Positions 51,836-60,962 of a stretch of DNA of 64,000 bases are shown piece after piece (the stretch's first letter is position 1; each line of letters opens with the position of its first letter). The notes under the pieces are model-generated. The model saw nothing but the letters and a program-made list of their open reading frames with translations. It was not told the DNA's origin and made no database searches. The DNA is from Paradevosia shaoguanensis. GTDB taxonomy: Bacteria; Pseudomonadota; Alphaproteobacteria; Rhizobiales; Devosiaceae. The DNA is taken from contig NZ_CP068983.1 of assembly GCF_016801025.1 (NCBI RefSeq), positions 1,178,001-1,242,000 of the forward strand, given 5' to 3'. Both the position numbers and the translations under genes were made by a program.

Positions 51836-53293
51836 TCAGCCCGTCACTTCGGACGGAAACCGGGTATGGCGCCAGAACATAGGCGGCTCGGCAAGCATGT
51901 GGTGGAAGCCGGTGCGGTCCAGCATCAGCTCGGTTTCGCGCTGCGCCTGATCCAGGACCTCATCCTCGTCGACGAACTGGGCTTTGCCGTCTGCCAACGC
52001 CACGCGACCGTCCACGATGACGGTTTCCACGTCATTGCCATTGGCAAAGTAGATGACGCGCGAAGCTTCCATGTTGAACGGGTAGAGATGGGGCCGACGC
52101 ATGTTGACGATGACGATGTCCGCCTTCTTGCCCACTTCCACCGACCCGATCTCGTCTTCCATGCCGAGGGCGCGCGCCGCGTCGATCGTGCACATTTCCA
52201 GCACCCGACCAGGCGGCAGCAGGTCCGGATCCTTGAAGTGGGTGCGGTGGTAATGCATGCATTGCTGCATGTGGCGGAACATGTCGCCCGTACGATCAGG
52301 CGCCGTGGCGTCCGAGCCGATGCAGACATTGGCGCCGGCGTCGAGCAGTTCGGGAACCGGGCAGCGGCCTTTGATCGAGCCGATGGCGCTGGGATTGTGA
52401 GCGATATGGGCGCCCGTCTCCGCCACGATGCGGATTTCCTCTTCGGTCAGGTCGGTCGAATGCGACAGGAGCGCATTGGGGCCGAGAATGCCCAGCTCCT
52501 TGGCATAGGTCACCGAGTCCTTGCCATGGCCGTCCTGGGTGAAGACCAGACCGTTCTCGCGAGCGAAGTCGGCAATCTCCACCACTTGCTTGCGCGCCAG
52601 CGCCAGGTCGGCCTCAGAAAGCGCCCGCAAGCGCTCGGGCCGCAGCACCGGATAGATCATCGCGATATTAATGCGCTTGCCGTGCTTGCCATGCCATTCG
52701 GCGACCAACTGCTTGCAGGTCTCGAACTGCTGTTCGTATCCCACCGGATATTCGTGGGCTACGCCGTTTTCGTCGATCCGGGCATAGGTGCGCGGCTGGG
52801 GCGGGAAAGTCGGCCCTACGGCCACAAAGGAGCGAGTTCCCACCTCGGCGACACCGCGGCAATGGGCACTGCCATAGACGGGATCGTCGGTACGCAGAAC
52901 CGTAGCGCCGCCACCTAGCAGCGACACACCCGTGGTGACACCGAAACGAAGACGCTCAAGCGCGGCGAGACGGGATTCGGCGTACCAGAATTCGGGCGTC
53001 GAGGCGACGGTATAGGCCTTATGGCAAGCATCGTACCATTGCTCGCTATTGCCGCCGCCCATAGTCTTGATCAACGCGTGGCCGGCATGGGCGTGGCCGT
53101 CGATCAGGCCGGGCATGATCACCTTGTGGGTGGCATCGATCACTTCGGGCGCCTGGTGCGCGGCAAGCACATCCTCGGCCTTGCCCACCGCCACGATGCG
53201 GTCGCCCGTGATGGCGACCGCGCCGTTCTCGATGACGCGGCGCTCGCCGTCCACGGTGATGACCGTGCCGTTCTTGATGATAATATCAGCCAT
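51836..53293 (-). CDS. Amidohydrolase of the TRZ/ATZ (s-triazine hydrolase/deaminase) family
   Basis: A 485-aa metal-dependent hydrolase. It has the N-terminal composite beta domain (MADIIIKNGTVITVDGERRV), HxH in PGLIDGHAHAGHALIKT, LVFTQDGHGKDSVTYAKE as the third site, ALLSHSTDLTEEE (His) and the Asp region CIGSDATAPDRTGDM. Note that the usual HxxE is replaced by DGHG. Such enzymes deaminate triazines, adenosine-like or guanine-like compounds; substrate unknown here. Its ATG overlaps the end of the ABC ATPase gene by 8 bp. Confidence 0.85.
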   Translation of the reverse strand: MADIIIKNGTVITVDGERRVIENGAVAITGDRIVAVGKAEDVLAAHQAPEVIDATHKVIMPGLIDGHAHAGHALIKTMGGGNSEQWYDACHKAYTVASTPEFWYAESRLAALERLRFGVTTGVSLLGGGATVLRTDDPVYGSAHCRGVAEVGTRSFVAVGPTFPPQPRTYARIDENGVAHEYPVGYEQQFETCKQLVAEWHGKHGKRINIAMIYPVLRPERLRALSEADLALARKQVVEIADFARENGLVFTQDGHGKDSVTYAKELGILGPNALLSHSTDLTEEEIRIVAETGAHIAHNPSAIGSIKGRCPVPELLDAGANVCIGSDATAPDRTGDMFRHMQQCMHYHRTHFKDPDLLPPGRVLEMCTIDAARALGMEDEIGSVEVGKKADIVIVNMRRPHLYPFNMEASRVIYFANGNDVETVIVDGRVALADGKAQFVDEDEVLDQAQRETELMLDRTGFHHMLAEPPMFWRHTRFPSEVTG

Positions 53294-55052
53294 GATTATT
53301 CCCTGAAGTTAGGGGCTGCGAAAGTGGCGAGGACAGGGGCTCACCGCGAATAGAATCCAGCGTGGGCACCAGCGACAGCAGGTTGCGGGTATAGTTGTGC
53401 TGGGGCGTATCGAAGAGCGTGTCGGTGTCGGCCTCTTCCACCAGCTTGCCGGCCTGCATCACGGCGACGCGGTCGCACATCTGCCGCACTACCGCCAGGT
53501 CGTGGCTGATGAGTAGCAGCGTGAGGCCGGTAGCATCCCGCAGATCCTTGAGCAGGTTGAGGATTTGCGCCTGCACCGATACGTCAAGTGAGGATGTTGG
53601 TTCATCACAGACGATCAGTTGCGGGCGTGGCCCCAGTGCGCGAGCAATGGACAGGCGCTGCCGCTGACCACCGGAAAAGGCATGGGCATAGCGTTCCGCC
53701 GCGTCCGGCGCGAGGCCGACCGCTTCGATCAGTTGCCGAACATCGCGCTCGGCCTGGTCGGCATTGGGCGCCAGTTTGTAGAAGAGGATGGGTTCAGCGA
53801 GGATCGAACCGATCCGCATTCGCCCGTTGAGAGAGGAATAGGGATCCTGGAAGATCATCTGGATTGATTGACGCAGCGCGCCGGTCCGGCGCTCCGCACC
53901 CTTTCCTTCGATCAACCGCCCCTCGTAGTGCACCTGGCCGGCAGTGGGCCGCACGAGGCCCGAAATGACATTGGCTATCGTGGTTTTTCCGCAGCCCGAT
54001 TCCCCGACAAGGCCGAAAATCTCGCCCTTGCGTACGGCGAAGTTCACGTTGTCCACGGCACGGAACCGCTGCGCCTTGGCCAGAGGATTCCAGCCGGCGC
54101 TGCGATAGTCGACGCAGAGGCCGTCGACCTTCAAAATCTCGCTGCCATCGGCCGCCGCGCTCACGCGCCCTGCCCCACTTCCGATTGCGGCACGCGCCTG
54201 CGCCGAGGCCGCGTCGCCCGCAGCGGAAAGTACCGGGAAGCGGTCGAGCTTCACGTCAAGCCGCGGCACAGCCGCGATCAGGGCCCGCGAATATTCAGCC
54301 TGGGGGCGGCGCAGCACTTCGGCGGTCGGTCCCGACTCCACCACCCGCGCCTTGTGCATGATGGTGACCCGATCGGCGATCTGGGCCACCACGCCCATAT
54401 TGTGGGTCACCAACAGCACGCCGATATTGCGCGTATCGCAAAGATCGCGCAGCAATTTGAGTATCTGCGCCTGCACCGAGACGTCGAGCGCGGTAGTCGG
54501 CTCGTCCGCGACGATCAACGACGGACCGCAGGCCAATGCGGCGGCGATGACGACGCGTTGCCGCTGCCCGCCTGAAAGCTGGTGTGGATAGGACTTGAGC
54601 CGCCGCTCCGGCTCGGGGATCCCCACGGCGCGCAATAGCTCGAGTGCCTGGGCGCTGGCTTCCTTGCGGTCGAGCTTGAGATGGGTGCGCAACGTCTCGA
54701 TGAGTTGGCTTTCCACCGTAAACAGCGGATTGAGGCTGGTCATCGGGTCCTGGAAGATGGCGCCGATATCGCGGCCGAGCACCACGCCCTCGGCACTACC
54801 GCGCGCCATGTCCAGGGGCTTGCCGCCGATGTGGATGGTGCCTGACGGGATATGGGCCGAGGCCTCCAGCAGTCCCATAGCGGCATTGCCGATCGTGGTC
54901 TTGCCGGCGCCGGACTCTCCGATCACCGCATGGATCTCACCGCGACGAACGTTCAGCGACACCCCTTCGACGGCCGAAACGAAGCCGCCTTCCGGCGCCG
55001 GGTATTGCACGGTCAGCGCGTTGATTTCGAGAGCAGGGGGAAGTTCGGTCAT
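53286..55052 (-). CDS. Fused peptide-type ABC transporter ATP-binding protein (DppD-DppF fusion)
   Basis: A 588-aa protein with two complete ATPase domains, replacing separate D and F subunits. Domain 1 (about 1-265) has [37 protein letters not shown] and [12 protein letters not shown]. Domain 2 (about 310-575) has GESGCGKTT, FQDPYSSLNGRM, FSGGQRQRLSIARALGPRP and IVCDEPTSSLDV. A linker rich in Ala joins them. It begins MTELPPALEINALTVQYPAP and overlaps the permease stop by 4 bp. Confidence 0.93.
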   Translation of the reverse strand: MTELPPALEINALTVQYPAPEGGFVSAVEGVSLNVRRGEIHAVIGESGAGKTTIGNAAMGLLEASAHIPSGTIHIGGKPLDMARGSAEGVVLGRDIGAIFQDPMTSLNPLFTVESQLIETLRTHLKLDRKEASAQALELLRAVGIPEPERRLKSYPHQLSGGQRQRVVIAAALACGPSLIVADEPTTALDVSVQAQILKLLRDLCDTRNIGVLLVTHNMGVVAQIADRVTIMHKARVVESGPTAEVLRRPQAEYSRALIAAVPRLDVKLDRFPVLSAAGDAASAQARAAIGSGAGRVSAAADGSEILKVDGLCVDYRSAGWNPLAKAQRFRAVDNVNFAVRKGEIFGLVGESGCGKTTIANVISGLVRPTAGQVHYEGRLIEGKGAERRTGALRQSIQMIFQDPYSSLNGRMRIGSILAEPILFYKLAPNADQAERDVRQLIEAVGLAPDAAERYAHAFSGGQRQRLSIARALGPRPQLIVCDEPTSSLDVSVQAQILNLLKDLRDATGLTLLLISHDLAVVRQMCDRVAVMQAGKLVEEADTDTLFDTPQHNYTRNLLSLVPTLDSIRGEPLSSPLSQPLTSGNNHG

Positions 55053-55960
55053 GACCTGGCCCTCAGCTTGGGATTGAAGCGATCACGCAGCCAATCGCCG
55101 ACCACGTTCACGGCCAGGACCAGAAGGACCAGGACGATGGCCGGGAAGGCCGCGATCCACCAGATTCCGGAGAACAGGAACTCATTGCCGATGCGGATGA
55201 GCGTTCCCAGCGAGGGGTAAGTCGGCGGCATGCCGACTCCGAGGAATGACAGGGTCGCTTCGGTCAGCACCGCCCCGGCCAGGTTGATGGTCGCGATCAC
55301 CAGCACCGGGCCCATCACGTTTGGAAGGATATGGCGCAACATGATCCGGCGGGCCGGGAGGCCGATCACCTTGGTGGCGCGCACATAGTCCTTGGCCCCC
55401 TCCACCATGGTCGCAGCCCGCACGGTGCGCGCATATTGCACCCATTCATGTGTTGCCAACGCGGCGATGAGGATGAACGGCGCCCATTGTGCCGAAGCTG
55501 CCTGCGGGAACACCGCTCGGGCCAGCCCGCTTACCAGCAGCGCAAGAAGGATAGTGGGGAAGCTCAGGATCACGTCGGCACAGCGCATGATCAGCGCATC
55601 GACCTTGCCGCCGTAATAGCCGGCGACTAGCCCGAGAAACACGCCGATCATAGCCGACAGCAGCACGGCGCCGCCACCGATGAAGATAGAAACCCGTGCG
55701 CCATACATCATGGCCGAAAGGAGGTCGCGGCCCTGGTTGTCGGTGCCGAGCAGGAAGCGTGGATCGCCACCCTCGACGAAGGCCGGCGGATATTCGGCAT
55801 TCATCAGGTCATAGGACGCCAGGTCGGTCGGATCATAGGGCGCCAGCCAAGGCGCAAGAAATGCCCCACCAATGATGATCAGCGCCAGGCCGCCAGACAG
55901 ACATACGGACAGGGGCGGCAAGGATCGCCCCAGTTTGAGTGCAACGCTCTTGGTCATCAT
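55049..55960 (-). CDS. Peptide-type ABC transporter permease (DppC type)
   Basis: Inner-membrane permease of 303 aa. Features: N-terminal helix GLALIIIGGAFLAPWLAPYD, loop GTDNQGRDLLSAMMYGARVS, the EAA loop with KDYVRATKVIGLPARRIMLR, and the end DWLRDRFNPKLRARS. Its ATG ATG overlaps the upstream permease stop. Second pore subunit of the importer ending in two amidohydrolases. Confidence 0.92.
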   Translation of the reverse strand: MMTKSVALKLGRSLPPLSVCLSGGLALIIIGGAFLAPWLAPYDPTDLASYDLMNAEYPPAFVEGGDPRFLLGTDNQGRDLLSAMMYGARVSIFIGGGAVLLSAMIGVFLGLVAGYYGGKVDALIMRCADVILSFPTILLALLVSGLARAVFPQAASAQWAPFILIAALATHEWVQYARTVRAATMVEGAKDYVRATKVIGLPARRIMLRHILPNVMGPVLVIATINLAGAVLTEATLSFLGVGMPPTYPSLGTLIRIGNEFLFSGIWWIAAFPAIVLVLLVLAVNVVGDWLRDRFNPKLRARS

Positions 55961-56928
55961 GCGGCCTTGGTCCTGAGGCGCGGATCAACGATTGCGTAGA
56001 CGATGTCGACGGCCATGTTGATCAGCACGAACAACAGCCCCACAAGCAGCAGATACGAGGCCATTACCGGGATATCGACGAAGCTGACGGCCTGGATGAA
56101 CAACAGCCCCAGGCCCGGCCACTGGAAAACGGTTTCCGTGACGATGGCAAAGGCGATCAGGGCGCCGATCTGCAGGCCGATGACGGTGATGACCGGCATC
56201 AGCGCGTTGCGCAGGGCCAGCTTGTAATGAATGTAGTTTTTGGGCAGGCCGCGGGCCTTGGCGAAACGAATGTAGTCGGTCGTGAGCACGTCGATCATTT
56301 CGGAGCGCACGAGACGCATGATCAGCGTCACCTTGAACATCGAGAGCGTGATGGCGGGCAGGATCAGCGACTTGAGGCCACTAAGGGTGAAAAAGCCCGA
56401 CGACCACCAACCGATGTCCACCACCTCGCCGCGCCCGAACGAGGGCAGCCAACCCAGCGTCACCGAGAACAGCAGGATAAGCACAATGCCAGTGACGAAT
56501 GTGGGGGTGGAAATGCCGATCAGCGAAGACGATTGGATCAGTCGCGCCAGGATGCCATTGGGCCGCAGCGCGCAGACGACGCCCAGCGGGATGCCCACCA
56601 GCACCGATAGCACCACCGCCACCAAGACCAGCTCCATGGTTGCTGGCAGCCGCTCCATGAGCAACTCCACCACCGGGCGCTGATTGCGATAGCTGATGCC
56701 CAGATCGCCTTGCGCGATGCGCGACACGAACAGTCCGAATTGCTGCAGCATGGGCTGGTCGAGCCCGAGTTGCACGCGCAGTTCCTGGCGCTCTTCGACG
56801 GTCGCAGTTTCCGGGGCCATCATTGCGACCGGGTCGCCGACGAAGCGGAACATAACGAAGGAGACGGCGGCTACGACAAGCATGACCAGCAATGCCTGCA
56901 GCAATCGCGCCGATACGGCTCGAAACAT
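55957..56928 (-). CDS. Peptide-type ABC transporter permease (DppB type)
   Basis: Inner-membrane permease of 323 aa. Family markers are the N-terminal LLQALLVMLVVAAVSFVMFR, then FVGDPVAMMAPETATVEERQ, the EAA loop DYIRFAKARGLPKNYIHYKL, and the end IVYAIVDPRLRTKAA. It follows the binding-protein gene after 82 bp that contain a hairpin. Confidence 0.92.
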   Translation of the reverse strand: MFRAVSARLLQALLVMLVVAAVSFVMFRFVGDPVAMMAPETATVEERQELRVQLGLDQPMLQQFGLFVSRIAQGDLGISYRNQRPVVELLMERLPATMELVLVAVVLSVLVGIPLGVVCALRPNGILARLIQSSSLIGISTPTFVTGIVLILLFSVTLGWLPSFGRGEVVDIGWWSSGFFTLSGLKSLILPAITLSMFKVTLIMRLVRSEMIDVLTTDYIRFAKARGLPKNYIHYKLALRNALMPVITVIGLQIGALIAFAIVTETVFQWPGLGLLFIQAVSFVDIPVMASYLLLVGLLFVLINMAVDIVYAIVDPRLRTKAA

Positions 56929-56967
56929 GGCTCAATCCTAGTGGGGTATCAGGCAGACGCAGCGCCG

Positions 56968-56999
56968 GGTGGCGCGGAACACAAGGTTCCCGCGCCACC
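56968..56999 (-). other. Hairpin between binding-protein and DppB-type permease genes
   Basis: GGTGGCGCGG (from 56968) pairs with CCGCGCCACC (to 56999), extended by AAC/GTT with one unpaired base, loop of about 5 nt. It lies in the binding-protein/permease gap, as in the other ABC operons of this window. Confidence 0.7.
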
Positions 57000-57010
57000 G
57001 GTCGCTTTGA

Positions 57011-58579
57011 TCATTTCGCCGTGGCGTACCAGAGACGGATGTACTCATCCGCGAACTGGGGGATGTCGAAGCGATCACTCATTGCAGCGGCCACCGGCTG
57101 CTGGTGCAGCGGGATATAGGCCACGTCCGCTCCAGCGATGGCCAGACCTTCGCTGATATAGCCACGACGCTTGGTTTCATCGAGCTCGACAGCTGCCAGG
57201 CGCGTAAGTTCCTCGATGCGCGGATGCACATAGGCAATGTCATTGCCGCCACCGAAGCCGTCCTTGGTGTCGGCCAGCATCGAGCGGAGCATGCTGAACC
57301 CGTCCATCGAGGGCAGCGTCGCCCAACCGGTCAGCGACACGTCCAGCTCACCGCGGTCCTGGCGCGGGAAGAAGGTAGCGCGCGATTCCACCTGCAAGTC
57401 GGTCTCAATGCCGATGCGCGTCCACATCGAGGAGATCGCTACGCAGATCTGCTCGTCGTTGATGTAGCGGTCATTGGTGCAGTTGAGGCGGAGCTTGAGC
57501 CCATCGCCGAACCCGGCCTCGGCCAGCAGCTTCTTGGCCAGTTCGGGATCGTAGCCGTATGGAACGTCATTGGCTTCCGAATAACCCGGCACGGGCGGAG
57601 CCACGAAGGTCGAGGTGTTGCGTGACTTGCCGCGCATGATGCGCTTCTGGATGCTGTCCATATCGATGGCGTGCCAGAGCGCCTGACGCACCTTGAGCTC
57701 GTTGAGCGGATTGGGTGTACCCGGAAAGGCCTGGGATTCCGGCCGGCGATTAAGCGCCAGCATTAGGACGCGCAGCGACGGTTCTTCGTCGACGATAATC
57801 CCGGGCGCGCTTTCGAGCCGCGCCAGGTCCTGCAGCGGCGCCGGCGTGATCAGGTCGACCTCGCCCGACAGCAGCGCAGCGACGCGAGTGGCATCCGACT
57901 TCACCGGTTTGAACTGGATGGCGGTGATATTGTGCTGAGGCGTATCCCACCAATCTTCGTTGACCACGAAATTGGTTTCGGCGTCCGGCCGATAGGAGAC
58001 GACCTTGAACGGCCCGGTACCGACTGCCTCGTTGGAGGCAGCGGTAGTAATGCCTTCGCCCAGATTGCCGGGCAGCAGGGCATCATTGGCCTCCATCCAT
58101 TCCTTGTCCATGATCATGACGCCGGCCAGGTCGTTCAGCAGGAGCGGGCTCGGGCCCTTGGTCACGATGTCGATGGTGAGGTCGTCGACCTTGGTGACGC
58201 TCTCGATCTGCACCACGTTGCTGCGCTGGCGCGAACCGGAATCGCCGATACGGGTGATAGAGGCGATGACGTCGTCTGCGGTGAACGGGTTGCCGTTGTG
58301 GAACTTGACACCCTCGCGCAACTTGAATCGCCACGTCACCGGGTCGAGCAATTCCCACTCGGTAGCCAGCGCGGGCTCGATCTCCAAAGTCCGACCACGG
58401 CGCACCAGCGGGTCGAAGACATGCGCCAGGACGCCGCTGGTGAAACTCTCGCCGTGGGCATAGGGGTCAAGTGTCGCAATATCGGTGGCGGAAGCCCATC
58501 GCAATTGCTCGGCCATCGCGGCCGCCGGCTGCAAACACAAAAGCGGCATTGTGGCCAAAGCCAAGAATTTCAATCGCAC
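57011..58579 (-). CDS. Peptide-type ABC transporter substrate-binding protein (SBP family 5)
   Basis: Periplasmic binding protein of 522 aa. I choose a GTG start at 58579 (VRLKFLALATMPLLCLQPAA), with GGAGG 5 bp upstream; the earlier in-frame ATG would put 12 charged residues before the signal peptide. Signal cleavage is near AMAEQLRW. Family features: ATDIATLDPYAHGESFTSGV, VHFHNGNPFTADDV-type REGVKFHNGNPFTADDV, and LLAEAGFGDGLKLRL. Ligands of this family are not only peptides; the downstream amidohydrolases suggest a nitrogen heterocycle or amide. Confidence 0.9.
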   Translation of the reverse strand: MRLKFLALATMPLLCLQPAAAMAEQLRWASATDIATLDPYAHGESFTSGVLAHVFDPLVRRGRTLEIEPALATEWELLDPVTWRFKLREGVKFHNGNPFTADDVIASITRIGDSGSRQRSNVVQIESVTKVDDLTIDIVTKGPSPLLLNDLAGVMIMDKEWMEANDALLPGNLGEGITTAASNEAVGTGPFKVVSYRPDAETNFVVNEDWWDTPQHNITAIQFKPVKSDATRVAALLSGEVDLITPAPLQDLARLESAPGIIVDEEPSLRVLMLALNRRPESQAFPGTPNPLNELKVRQALWHAIDMDSIQKRIMRGKSRNTSTFVAPPVPGYSEANDVPYGYDPELAKKLLAEAGFGDGLKLRLNCTNDRYINDEQICVAISSMWTRIGIETDLQVESRATFFPRQDRGELDVSLTGWATLPSMDGFSMLRSMLADTKDGFGGGNDIAYVHPRIEELTRLAAVELDETKRRGYISEGLAIAGADVAYIPLHQQPVAAAMSDRFDIPQFADEYIRLWYATAK

Positions 58580-58962
58580 TAAAACCTCCTCCAGGATGCG
58601 CGCATCTACACTCATTGCATGCGATATTTTGGATTGTCAAACGTCATTCTCCGCAATCACTCCCATTGCAAGGTGGTTGCGCGCATGCGCTATCGAGTTC
58701 TGGACAAAGCCGTAAAACGCACCCATGATGCTGCATCATAATGATTATTTTTGTTCATCGACCCACGTTCTGATAGCCACAGGCGATCTCACGCGCCGCT
58801 CAATTTTCTGGTTTCACCGACAAATAGCGTACACATATATACTCTGATTGCATGCAATTTATCATATGAACTAATGTCCGCGAATGGCTCGGACGGTGCC
58901 TGACTGTGAAAAAAGAACAGAGCAACGTGGCCAGGCCGCCGCGTAGAGCGAACGAGACATAG
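58580..58962. promoter_or_regulatory. Divergent control region with GCATGC-centred palindromes
   Basis: This 383-bp AT-richer gap separates the minus-strand ABC/amidohydrolase operon from the plus-strand MFS gene. Three palindromes share a GCATGC core: ATTGCATGCGAT at 58614-58625 (one mismatch), GCGCATGCGC at 58681-58690 and ATTGCATGCAAT at 58847-58858 (perfect). The first lies 35 bp from the binding-protein start. The GntR regulator encoded nearby is a candidate binder, but no consensus of that family is matched. No gene is seen. Confidence 0.5.
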
Positions 58963-60189
58963 ATGCTGCAGCGCCTTCCTTTTCGCTGGCTGATCCTTGC
59001 AGGCATCATCTTGGCCGCCTTCAACCTGCGACCTGCATTGACCAGCCTCGGCGCAAGCCTGCACCAGGTTCAGGAGGATCTTGGCCTGCGGGACTTCCTT
59101 CTCGGCACGCTGAATTCGACGTCGATCATCTGTTTCGGTCTCTTCGGGCTACTAGCGACCACAATTGTCCGCCGCGCAGGAACTAGCCTCACCATCGGCT
59201 TAGGCCTTGTGGCCGTCGCTGTCGGCTTGCTACTGCGTATGTGGCCATTCGCTGACGCCCTGCTGGCATCCACCATCCTCGCGGGCGCAGGAATCGGCAT
59301 TGTGGGCGTGCTGTCGCCTGCGATAATTCGCCGCTATTTCCATGAGCGGCTGGGGAGCGTCACCGGCCTCTACACCATGTTTCTATGCCTTGGCGGCGCG
59401 GCCGGTGCCGGACTGACGCCGCCAATGCTGAACCTGTTCGGCACATGGACCGGCGCGCTCGCAATCTGGGCCTTGCCTGCTGCCATCGGCTTCGTACTCT
59501 GGCTTGAAGTGGCGCGCCGGGAGGAGCCAGTCAGCCTGCGAAAGGGCACCATCGACACGATGTGGCGTAGCCCGTTGGCGTGGTCGATTACCGGGTTCAT
59601 GGGGCTTCAGGCCGCGCTAGCCTTCATAGTGCTCGGCTGGCTGCCCATATTGCTGCTCGATCGCAATGCGGACATGGCCGCCGCGGGGGCACTCACCTCC
59701 TCGGCGATTCTCTCCCAAGCCGTCTCGGCGCTGATCACCCCAATTCTCGCCGACCGCACCGGCCGACCTGGCTTGTTCGTCGCCGGGGTATTGGTCCTTT
59801 CCTGCGTCGGCTTTCTGGGCGTTCTCTGTGCCCCGATGGCCGAGTCGGTATTCTGGAGCCTCGTGCTTGGCCTGGGCCTGGGAGGAGCGTTCGCCATGGC
59901 GCTCTATCTCATCGCGTTGCGCTCGCCATCCGCAGAAACAGCCGCTGCGCTTTCAATCATGGCGCAGAGCCTAGGCTATCTGGGAGCGGCGGCCGCACCG
60001 TTGATTGTGGGGCTGCTACGCGAGTACTTTGTCGGCAGGGGGCCGCAGATTTTCCTGTTCTTGTTCATTTCCGCGTGCGCGCTACCTTGCGGCCTCTTTG
60101 CTGCCGATCGGCGACGCGAAGTTCCGGAAGCAGGGGCTACGCAGCGGCGTATGGAACAGAGCGGAATTTCGCGCCTAGATAGCGAATAG
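58963..60189 (+). CDS. MFS transporter, CynX/NimT family
   Basis: Twelve-helix inner-membrane carrier of 408 aa. Family features: ILAAFNLRPALTSLGASLHQ at the first helix, NSTSIICFGLFGLLATTIVR, GIGIVGVLSPAIIRRYFHER and ALYLIALRSPSAETAAALS. Relatives move cyanate, 2-nitroimidazole or similar small compounds. It is divergent from the ABC/amidohydrolase operon and followed 35 bp later by a GntR gene, which suits import or export of a related nitrogen compound. Confidence 0.9.
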   Translation: MLQRLPFRWLILAGIILAAFNLRPALTSLGASLHQVQEDLGLRDFLLGTLNSTSIICFGLFGLLATTIVRRAGTSLTIGLGLVAVAVGLLLRMWPFADALLASTILAGAGIGIVGVLSPAIIRRYFHERLGSVTGLYTMFLCLGGAAGAGLTPPMLNLFGTWTGALAIWALPAAIGFVLWLEVARREEPVSLRKGTIDTMWRSPLAWSITGFMGLQAALAFIVLGWLPILLLDRNADMAAAGALTSSAILSQAVSALITPILADRTGRPGLFVAGVLVLSCVGFLGVLCAPMAESVFWSLVLGLGLGGAFAMALYLIALRSPSAETAAALSIMAQSLGYLGAAAAPLIVGLLREYFVGRGPQIFLFLFISACALPCGLFAADRRREVPEAGATQRRMEQSGISRLDSE

Positions 60190-60224
60190 ATATATGATGT
60201 CGATAGTTAGCCAGCCGGGGACGC

Positions 60225-60935
60225 ATGCAGGTCAAGAAGTCTGACAAACAGGTCATCGGCAAGACGGAGCAGATATGCATCGTCTTACGCAGCGCCATCA
60301 TTGAGAATGTCATCGTTGCCGGCTCTCGCCTGCCGGAAGACGCCATCGGCGAGCAATTTGGCGTAAGCCGAACACTGGCGAAGCAGGCATTGGAAAAGCT
60401 GGCGTCGGAAGGTCTGGTCGAAATTCGTCCCAATAAGGGTGCGGTCGTTGCCACCCCGAGTTGGCAGGATGCCCGCGACATCATCGACCTGCGAATCGTG
60501 ATCGAGGACCTTATCGTTCGTCGTCTCTGCGGCAATCTCACGCCTGAGCAGATCCAGCGCCTCAAGGATCATATCGCCCTCGAGGAGGCAGCTAAATCCC
60601 ATATCGAGCCACGCTCGATTCGCCTCGCCACGGACTTCCACGTGCTGCTCGGCGAGATGGCCAATAGCCCGATCCTGCTCAAGTTCCTGCGCGAAATCGT
60701 CTACCGCTGCGGCCTGACGCTGGCGATGTATTCACGTCCGCATTCCTCCGAATGCGGTGTCACCGAACATCTTGAACTGGTCGACGCCCTCGTGGCTGCC
60801 GATGAGAAGAAGGCCACCAAATTGATGACGCGCCATTTGGAGAACATCGCCCAACGCGCACAGATCAAGCCCTCCTCTTCTCCTAAGGCCCTGGCGGAAG
60901 CCATCGCCCATTATCGTGACACGCTGGCCCACTAG
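60225..60935 (+). CDS. GntR-family transcriptional regulator (FadR/FCD type)
   Basis: A 236-aa regulator. The N-terminal winged helix includes GSRLPEDAIGEQFGVSRTLA followed by KQALEKLASEGLVEIRPN. The C-terminal all-helical FCD domain has the His/Asp metal-ligand pattern (DLRIVIEDLIVRRL, then FHVLLGEMANSP, and MTRHLENI). It probably controls the nearby MFS and amidohydrolase genes. Confidence 0.9.
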   Translation: MQVKKSDKQVIGKTEQICIVLRSAIIENVIVAGSRLPEDAIGEQFGVSRTLAKQALEKLASEGLVEIRPNKGAVVATPSWQDARDIIDLRIVIEDLIVRRLCGNLTPEQIQRLKDHIALEEAAKSHIEPRSIRLATDFHVLLGEMANSPILLKFLREIVYRCGLTLAMYSRPHSSECGVTEHLELVDALVAADEKKATKLMTRHLENIAQRAQIKPSSSPKALAEAIAHYRDTLAH

Positions 60936-60962
60936 GCCCGGGATTCCAGCAAACTACCGATG

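Noticed and set aside
51866-52918. 350-codon plus-strand frame over the TRZ/ATZ-type amidohydrolase
   Set aside because: No domain and no ribosome-binding site; it mirrors the codon pattern of the amidohydrolase on the other strand.
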